Source of the DNA: JBKHBQ01 sp046542305
GTDB lineage: Bacteria > Bacteroidota > Bacteroidia > Bacteroidales > 4484-276
Direction: 5' to 3'
Assembly: GCA_046542305.1 (NCBI GenBank)
Contig: JBKHBQ010000146.1
Location: forward strand, 1 to 9,687
DNA: 9,687 nt
The notes under the pieces: model-generated
The model's input: only the letters and a program-made list of their open reading frames with translations
Told to the model about the DNA's origin: nothing
The model's database searches: none
Shown: piece after piece, positions 5,029 through 9,687 of the stretch
How the letters are laid out: every line of letters starts with the position of its first letter
Numbering within the stretch: position 1 is the first letter of the stretch
Program-made: the position numbers and the translations under genes

Positions 5029-7131
5029 CTAATGTTTTACAAACCTGCCTGCCATATATTTCAGGCCGTGCTTCACATTCACCAGGTACACACCCGGTGC
5101 AAAGCCGCTTACGTCAATCACCGGTTGACCTGTTGACATGGCTCCCGATGTGACGCAGATACCGGAAGCATCGAAAATGGTGTAGGAAACATCATATTCG
5201 TGACCATCTGCCATGCGGATGGTGATCCGGTCAGCGGCTGGATTGGGATGAATTTCAAGCAAATCCGGCAGCGGTTTATGTGAGGGAAGGCCGGCGGGGA
5301 TACCGTTTTCGTTAAACACCAGCAACCCACCATTCCAGGTAGCGATCCATTTTGAATGGTTGTAATCGATGTCGATGGACCATATCTCATTTTCAGCCAA
5401 TCCGGAATTGGCCGTGTTCCATACTTCCCAGTTGCTGCCATCGAATTTTACCAATCCATGGTCAGAGGTTCCGATCCAAACATTTTGTCCGGCATCAACA
5501 TGGATGGTAAGTATGTTGTTATCCGGCAACCCGGAATTACCGGTATGGTATACGGTCCAGTCTGCACCGTCAAAAAGCGCAAGACCACCACCCATTGTTC
5601 CCACCAGCATTGAAGAACCCCAATTAAGGATCACCCTGATGTCGTTGCTCATCAGTCCCGAATTGGATGTATTGTAGACCGTCCAGTCTGCATCGTCGAA
5701 CATGGCCAGGCCGTTGCCCGTGGCTATCCATTTATGATGATCCTGATCGATAAAAATCCCGTATACATGATCGTTGGGTAGCCCTGAATTGTTGTTATTG
5801 AACACAGTCCAGTCACTGTCGTCAAACCTTACCAGTCCGCTGCTGTAGGTTCCAAGCCATTTCACTGATCCGCCTTCGAATGCCAGAGAAATGACATAAT
5901 TTTCGGGCAGTCCCGAATTTCCGGTATGGAAAGTTTCCCAGTTTAGGCCGTCGAAGCTGGTCAATCCGCCCCCGTTGCCGATCCAGGTTAATCCGTTGCC
6001 GTCGATGCCGATTGCCCTGATGTCGTCGTTTGGCAAACCGGAGTTGGCGTTATTGTACATTGTCCAGTTTCCATAGATTAGGCTGTACATACCGTTATTT
6101 CCGCCAATCCAGGTTTTGCCTTCCGCTTCATGCAATACCACCCGAATATGGTTGCTTGTCAGCCCCGAATTTGAGGTTTCAAATAAGGTCCATTCAGTAT
6201 CGTCGAATTTCGCCAGTCCTCCCGCAAAGGTACCGATCCACTTCACATGATTCTCATCCACATCCAACGACCTGATGTAGTTATCGGGAAGTCCAGAATT
6301 TCCGGTATTGAAAAGATCCCAGTTGCTGCCGTCGAAGCAGGAAAGGCCATTATTGGTACCAATCCACACTTCAGCAGGTTCCTGCGCGAGTTCAAGGACG
6401 TAATTGCTCGCCAAACCCGAATTTCCGGTGTTGTGTACGTTCCATTCGCTTCCGTCGAAGTTTGCCAGTCCGTTGTGCGTTCCGATCCAAACCAGTCCGT
6501 CATCCCGGATCAGCAACGCCGCAACCTGGTTATCCGGCAATCCTGAATTAGCTGTCTGATAGACTTCCCAATCTGAACCTGACTTTCTTGCCAGGCCGTC
6601 ATAGGTACCTATCCAGAGGACGTTGTCAGGTGCGGTTGCCAGTGAAAGCACATAGTTGTTTGGCAGTTCAGAACTGGTAGTGTTAAAGATTTCCCAATCC
6701 ACACCGTCAAATTTGGCGAGACCTTCCGTAGTACCGATCCAAAGTACACCTGCATCATCCAATGCAAGGCAGTTGACATTGTCGGCCGGTAAGGGCGAGT
6801 TCCCGGCATGGTAAACCGTCCATTGGTCACCGGTCACACGAACAAGTCCGCCACCATACGTCCCGAACCATTTTGTGCCTGACGGCCCGATGACTATTCC
6901 AAAAACACGGTTACAGTCTAACCCTGAATTAGCAGTATTATAAAAATTCACTATCCCCGAATTCTGATCGAGCATATAAAGCCCGCCGAGGGTACCTGCC
7001 CATACTTTTTGATCAGTGACGCACAGGGAATTAACATCATGCCCGCAGGTATAATTTATCCATTGCGGATCCTGGGCCATTGATGTGCAGATGAACAAAT
7101 GCAGCATAATTAAGAGATAAAATTTTTTCAT
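5029..7131 (-). CDS. secreted 14-bladed Reg_prop beta-propeller protein with T9SS sorting tail (700 aa)
   Basis: The first 20 residues are a Sec signal peptide (MKKFYLLIMLHLFICTSMAQ) with no lipobox. Residues 24-606 are tandem blades of about 42 residues of the two-component-regulator-propeller type, each with W-x-VYNTGNSGLPDN, a hydrophobic strand, then [KV]WIGT..GLA.FDGS. I count 14 WIGT-like motifs, first at 43-47 and last at 594-598. The first half-blade (24-42) completes the last blade, so this is probably two seven-bladed propellers closed in the usual velcro way. Residues about 625-700 are a type A T9SS tail, from LEIHPNPAADRITI through FDASGICV to GVYLVNVK and RFVKH. In hybrid two-component systems these repeats form the periplasmic sensor; here there is no transmembrane segment or kinase, so the protein should be exported across the outer membrane. 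The ligand is unknown. Its ATG has a GGAGG Shine-Dalgarno sequence. It converges on the phosphoesterase gene with only 22 bases between. Confidence 0.93.
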   Translation of the reverse strand: MKKFYLLIMLHLFICTSMAQDPQWINYTCGHDVNSLCVTDQKVWAGTLGGLYMLDQNSGIVNFYNTANSGLDCNRVFGIVIGPSGTKWFGTYGGGLVRVTGDQWTVYHAGNSPLPADNVNCLALDDAGVLWIGTTEGLAKFDGVDWEIFNTTSSELPNNYVLSLATAPDNVLWIGTYDGLARKSGSDWEVYQTANSGLPDNQVAALLIRDDGLVWIGTHNGLANFDGSEWNVHNTGNSGLASNYVLELAQEPAEVWIGTNNGLSCFDGSNWDLFNTGNSGLPDNYIRSLDVDENHVKWIGTFAGGLAKFDDTEWTLFETSNSGLTSNHIRVVLHEAEGKTWIGGNNGMYSLIYGNWTMYNNANSGLPNDDIRAIGIDGNGLTWIGNGGGLTSFDGLNWETFHTGNSGLPENYVISLAFEGGSVKWLGTYSSGLVRFDDSDWTVFNNNNSGLPNDHVYGIFIDQDHHKWIATGNGLAMFDDADWTVYNTSNSGLMSNDIRVILNWGSSMLVGTMGGGLALFDGADWTVYHTGNSGLPDNNILTIHVDAGQNVWIGTSDHGLVKFDGSNWEVWNTANSGLAENEIWSIDIDYNHSKWIATWNGGLLVFNENGIPAGLPSHKPLPDLLEIHPNPAADRITIRMADGHEYDVSYTIFDASGICVTSGAMSTGQPVIDVSGFAPGVYLVNVKHGLKYMAGRFVKH
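5314..7005 (-). repeat. tandem array of about 126-129 bp repeats encoding 14 propeller blades
   Basis: The coding DNA repeats with a period of 126-129 bases, corresponding to 42-43 residues. The motif AATTCCGG-type (encoding NSG) recurs in nearly every unit, and the WIGT and FDG codons likewise. The blades are similar but not identical. Units 8 (TWIGG..GMYSLIYGNW) and 12 (MLVGTMGGGLALFDG) depart most from consensus, and units 2 and 3 replace NSGL with NSPL and SSEL. Confidence 0.9.
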
Positions 7132-7135
7132 AGCA

Positions 7136-7140
7136 CCTCC
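7136..7140 (-). promoter_or_regulatory. Shine-Dalgarno GGAGG for the propeller gene
   Basis: On the minus strand GGAGG is followed by four bases (TGCT) and the ATG at 7129-7131. It fixes the start. It is the only intact gene in this window with so clear a Shine-Dalgarno sequence, which is notable because most Bacteroidota starts lack one. Confidence 0.75.
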
Positions 7141-7260
7141 ATTTTTTTAACTATAAAGTGTTGATTTAAATAATTATTTAAGATCTTTAAAGATATAAAA
7201 GTTTTTAAATTGAACCCGTTAAAGGATTTTGTTAAAACTTATTAAGAGGCTATAACTGAT
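7141..7260 (-). promoter_or_regulatory. AT-rich promoter region of the propeller gene with two adjacent perfect palindromes
   Basis: This intergenic stretch is strikingly AT-rich compared with the surrounding genes. It holds two perfect palindromes one base apart: TTAAATAATTATTTAA at 7166-7181 and ATCTTTAAAGAT at 7183-7194. On the minus strand TATCTTTA (7186-7193) matches 7 of 8 positions of the TAnnTTTG -7 box, and TAAGTTTT (7235-7242) does equally well, so I cannot choose a start site. No clear rho-independent terminator for the upstream gene (7261) is visible here. Confidence 0.4.
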
Positions 7261-9687
7261 TTAATTTCCCAGCAGTCTCACTGAAAACATCCACTGGTCC
7301 TGCGGCCAAAGGGATTCTTCATATTTCCGGGCATAACCTGCCGACCACGTGGTTTTCATATACGAGAAAAGCACCACCTCGATGTCGATCTGAATGCCTG
7401 TATTGAACACATGGCGGCGTTGTGCCTCCAAATCCGGATCCAGCATCAGGTGCGTACCGAAGAAGGAGGTTCTGATATAGGTGGGATAAATCCATGTGGT
7501 TCCGGCGCCCCGAAGCCTTAAGGGCCGCAGGTTCAGTTCGCCCATGGTTTTGATGAAATTATGTCCGCCGAGGGCGTCGATATCCGCCCCCGGAAAAGCC
7601 GGCACCTTGCGGTACTGGGCGGGAGGCTGCCAGTCGACATAGTTGTTGCGGAACCCGCCAAAGTAAAAATTCGAGAACGATGATTCCCGTTTACCAAAAG
7701 CCTGACCAATACTGTTGCGCAGCCAGAAACAGGTGTTTCGCATAAACGGCAGCAGAAATCCAGCACTTTGTTCCGAAATCAGCGACGGATACAGGCTCCC
7801 GCCGGCATAATAACTGTAGGCTGTGAGGTTCCAGGCATAGCCCCTTTCATCGTCCACACCGCCCAGGCTGCGCCTCAGCTTCGAAAATCCGGTTTCAGCA
7901 TGAAAGCTCTGAAAATTCCTGATGGGCGTTTCGATGTTCTGAAATCCTGGCAGTACCTCCAGGTCGCCATAGTGCGTAATGCCAAAACCGTAATGCCACT
8001 TGAACGGATCACGCCGTGCAAACAACTTGTGATGATTTATGCCCACCGAATACCCCGCCCTGCTGCGCCTGGTCGGGCCGAAAAGATCGTAGAAATTGGT
8101 TTCGTTGTAAGCCGCATGAAAGGTCCAGAGCCAGTAATCCCACCGCAACTGAAGATGAAGCTTTTGCTTATCGGGATAAGGACTCCAGGGCGAACCGGCA
8201 ACAAACAGGTTCACATTCGAGAGCCCGATCCGGTCGCGCCAGTTCATCCGATAGCCCAGGCTGATGGTATTTTTGTATCCGGCAATGTTTGGGTAGGCGC
8301 CCGACAGCGACATATTATTTATGGCAATATAAGGCGCCTCTGCGATCTTCAGCGAATCAAGGTTCACCACGGAAGCCGGCGGAAGGGAATAGCCAATCAC
8401 TTCCGGGCTTCGCTCCACCACCGCGTTTCCAAGGTAATCGATGGCATTGGCATCTTCGATCACCCGGACGGGAATGATTCCGGGCAACATGCCATGCCTG
8501 TGAAACTGCAGCACGAAGAGCGAATCCTCGCCGATCTGCTGGGGCATGAACAGCCCGGTTTCATCGTTCGAGAGCAGTTCGAAGCGTTTATCCTCCAGTG
8601 TAATCCGCCAGATATTGGAAACGCCCGTATAATACGAGCAGCCGATCAGGCTTCTGTCATCGGCCGAAAACCGGAACTGCGTGAGCGTGTTGTCTTCAAG
8701 CATAAAAACAGTTTTGTGCTCCTTTACACCCGCTTCGAGTTTCTCCAGATCGAACAAAACCAGGGACTGTTCGCCCCTGATGCCCGTGAGTGTGGCTACC
8801 AGCATTTTTCCGTCATTGGAAACGGCAGGATCGAGCAGCGAGCGTCCGAATTCCGCGGTGTACATGGGAAGAACATTCTGATACGGCTCCGGGATTTTAA
8901 CCAGGGTAGCATAACCGTTATCGTGTTTTATTCCCCAAAGCGACCGGTCAGCAGGATTAATAACCAGGTTGCCGGTCCGGGAGAGTCCTATCAGTTTCTT
9001 TTTGCGTCCCGACTTCACATCAATCTGCACGAGACTGCGGTATTTGTTGTTTTGCTCACTCACAAAAACCCTTTTTCCCTGCGGATCGTAAGCCAGAAAG
9101 GTCACCGAATACAGCATCGGCGAATCAAGCGTGGCGATCTTTCTGAGTTTACCTGTTTTCAGATCGAGTTCAGCCACCTGCGATATTTCTCCCGGATGGT
9201 TCACGGCGGCATACACCTTCTTTCCGGCAGCATCATAGCCGATATTGGAAAAACTCCCCAAGGGTTCCTCCGTGACCGGAGTGAAGTCCGTGACCGGATA
9301 CCGGCGTATCTTTTCCAGGTTATTTTTCTGAAACTGCCGTTCGAATTCAGTCCATTCGGCCCAGGCATCATAAACCGATTTGCCATATACCTGGCGAAAC
9401 TGTGCGGCATAAAAAACCCTGCTGCTGTCGGTTCGCGCGTACAATTCCCTCACCTTATTGTTGCCATAAGCCTGCGCCAGGTAGGTTACGAACCTCGTTC
9501 CGTAAAGGTACGCATTGGCGCCCACCTGAAAATCGATGGTGGTTCCTTCGGTGTCGAGGCCTACCACGGAATAAATTGGCTCATGATCCTTTACCATGCT
9601 TCTGAAATACATTTCGTCGTAGGCGCCAAGCGCCCTTCCAAGACCTCCCGACATCCAGGTTTCCATGTAACATGCAATGCCTTCGTG
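7261..9687 (-). CDS. peptidase-like / TolB-like propeller / outer-membrane beta-barrel protein, 5' truncated (808 aa visible)
   Basis: The frame stays open to the window edge, so the methionine at 9664-9666 is internal; the seven codons before it read HEGIACY. The segment HEGIACYMETW, then NAYLYGTRFVTYLAQAYG and a final VYDAWAEW, resembles the end of a gluzincin-type peptidase-MA domain, where an EG-A-Y-E segment follows an HExxH site. That catalytic site would lie outside the window. Visible residues about 140-430 are a WD40/PD40-like propeller of the TolB type, with repeated [VA]YDPxGKRVFV and SNDGKMLVA strands alternating with LVxIDxKSG segments. Visible residues about 465-808 are rich in alternating aromatic strands and turns (YRMNWRDRIGLSNVNLF, WDYWLWTFHAAYN, FYFGGFRNNYVDW, WMFSVRLLGN) and look like an outer-membrane beta-barrel of about 12 or more strands. 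It should sit in the outer membrane with the peptidase and propeller in the periplasm. No partner gene is seen in this direction. Confidence 0.8.
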   Translation of the reverse strand, partial: HEGIACYMETWMSGGLGRALGAYDEMYFRSMVKDHEPIYSVVGLDTEGTTIDFQVGANAYLYGTRFVTYLAQAYGNNKVRELYARTDSSRVFYAAQFRQVYGKSVYDAWAEWTEFERQFQKNNLEKIRRYPVTDFTPVTEEPLGSFSNIGYDAAGKKVYAAVNHPGEISQVAELDLKTGKLRKIATLDSPMLYSVTFLAYDPQGKRVFVSEQNNKYRSLVQIDVKSGRKKKLIGLSRTGNLVINPADRSLWGIKHDNGYATLVKIPEPYQNVLPMYTAEFGRSLLDPAVSNDGKMLVATLTGIRGEQSLVLFDLEKLEAGVKEHKTVFMLEDNTLTQFRFSADDRSLIGCSYYTGVSNIWRITLEDKRFELLSNDETGLFMPQQIGEDSLFVLQFHRHGMLPGIIPVRVIEDANAIDYLGNAVVERSPEVIGYSLPPASVVNLDSLKIAEAPYIAINNMSLSGAYPNIAGYKNTISLGYRMNWRDRIGLSNVNLFVAGSPWSPYPDKQKLHLQLRWDYWLWTFHAAYNETNFYDLFGPTRRSRAGYSVGINHHKLFARRDPFKWHYGFGITHYGDLEVLPGFQNIETPIRNFQSFHAETGFSKLRRSLGGVDDERGYAWNLTAYSYYAGGSLYPSLISEQSAGFLLPFMRNTCFWLRNSIGQAFGKRESSFSNFYFGGFRNNYVDWQPPAQYRKVPAFPGADIDALGGHNFIKTMGELNLRPLRLRGAGTTWIYPTYIRTSFFGTHLMLDPDLEAQRRHVFNTGIQIDIEVVLFSYMKTTWSAGYARKYEESLWPQDQWMFSVRLLGN

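Noticed and set aside
5009..5030. Possible weak hairpin (AGCG...CGCT) between the convergent genes
   Set aside because: The stem is only 4 bp with a long loop, too weak to call a bidirectional terminator.
7199..7240. Inverted repeat AAGTTTT...AAAACTT downstream of the barrel gene as a terminator
   Set aside because: The stem is seven A/T-dominated pairs with a 28-base loop, which is unlikely to terminate transcription.
9664..9666. ATG as the start of the barrel protein
   Set aside because: The frame continues upstream to the window edge with family-like residues (HEGIACY), so this methionine is internal.

Overview
This window looks like a chromosomal segment of a member of the Bacteroidota, probably Bacteroidales-like. 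Four things support this: a C-terminal type IX secretion (T9SS) sorting tail on the propeller protein, a second vestigial tail of the same kind, a TAnnTTTG-type -7 promoter element, and start codons mostly without Shine-Dalgarno sequences. I see no tRNA, rRNA, CRISPR, insertion sequence or integrase.

Layout. Positions 1-1857 (minus) hold a two-gene unit: a DUF438/hemerythrin/PAS protein, then, 4 bases after its stop, a DUF1858-DUF2249 protein. A possible third gene starts at 40 and leaves the window. Positions 1858-2275 contain no intact gene. They hold an FNR/CRP-like inverted repeat, a short pentamer repeat, a strong minus-strand terminator and a frameshifted scrap resembling the end of a T9SS cargo gene. 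A two-domain GNAT acetyltransferase follows (2276-3145, minus). It diverges from a plus-strand pair (3296-5006): a GAF-nucleotidyltransferase fusion whose stop overlaps by 8 bases the start of a calcineurin-like metallophosphoesterase. Convergent to that pair is a secreted protein with 14 propeller blades and a T9SS tail (5029-7131, minus). The last gene (7261-9687, minus, cut at its 5' end) encodes the end of a peptidase-like domain, a TolB-like propeller and a probable outer-membrane beta-barrel.

Function. The DUF438/DUF1858-DUF2249 unit is of the kind associated with diiron and redox or nitrosative-stress sensing. The two minus-strand genes on the right are envelope proteins. The most system-like and least explained element is the GAF-nucleotidyltransferase/phosphoesterase pair. 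It pairs a possible nucleotide-transferring enzyme, gated by a ligand domain, with a possible phosphoester-cleaving partner.
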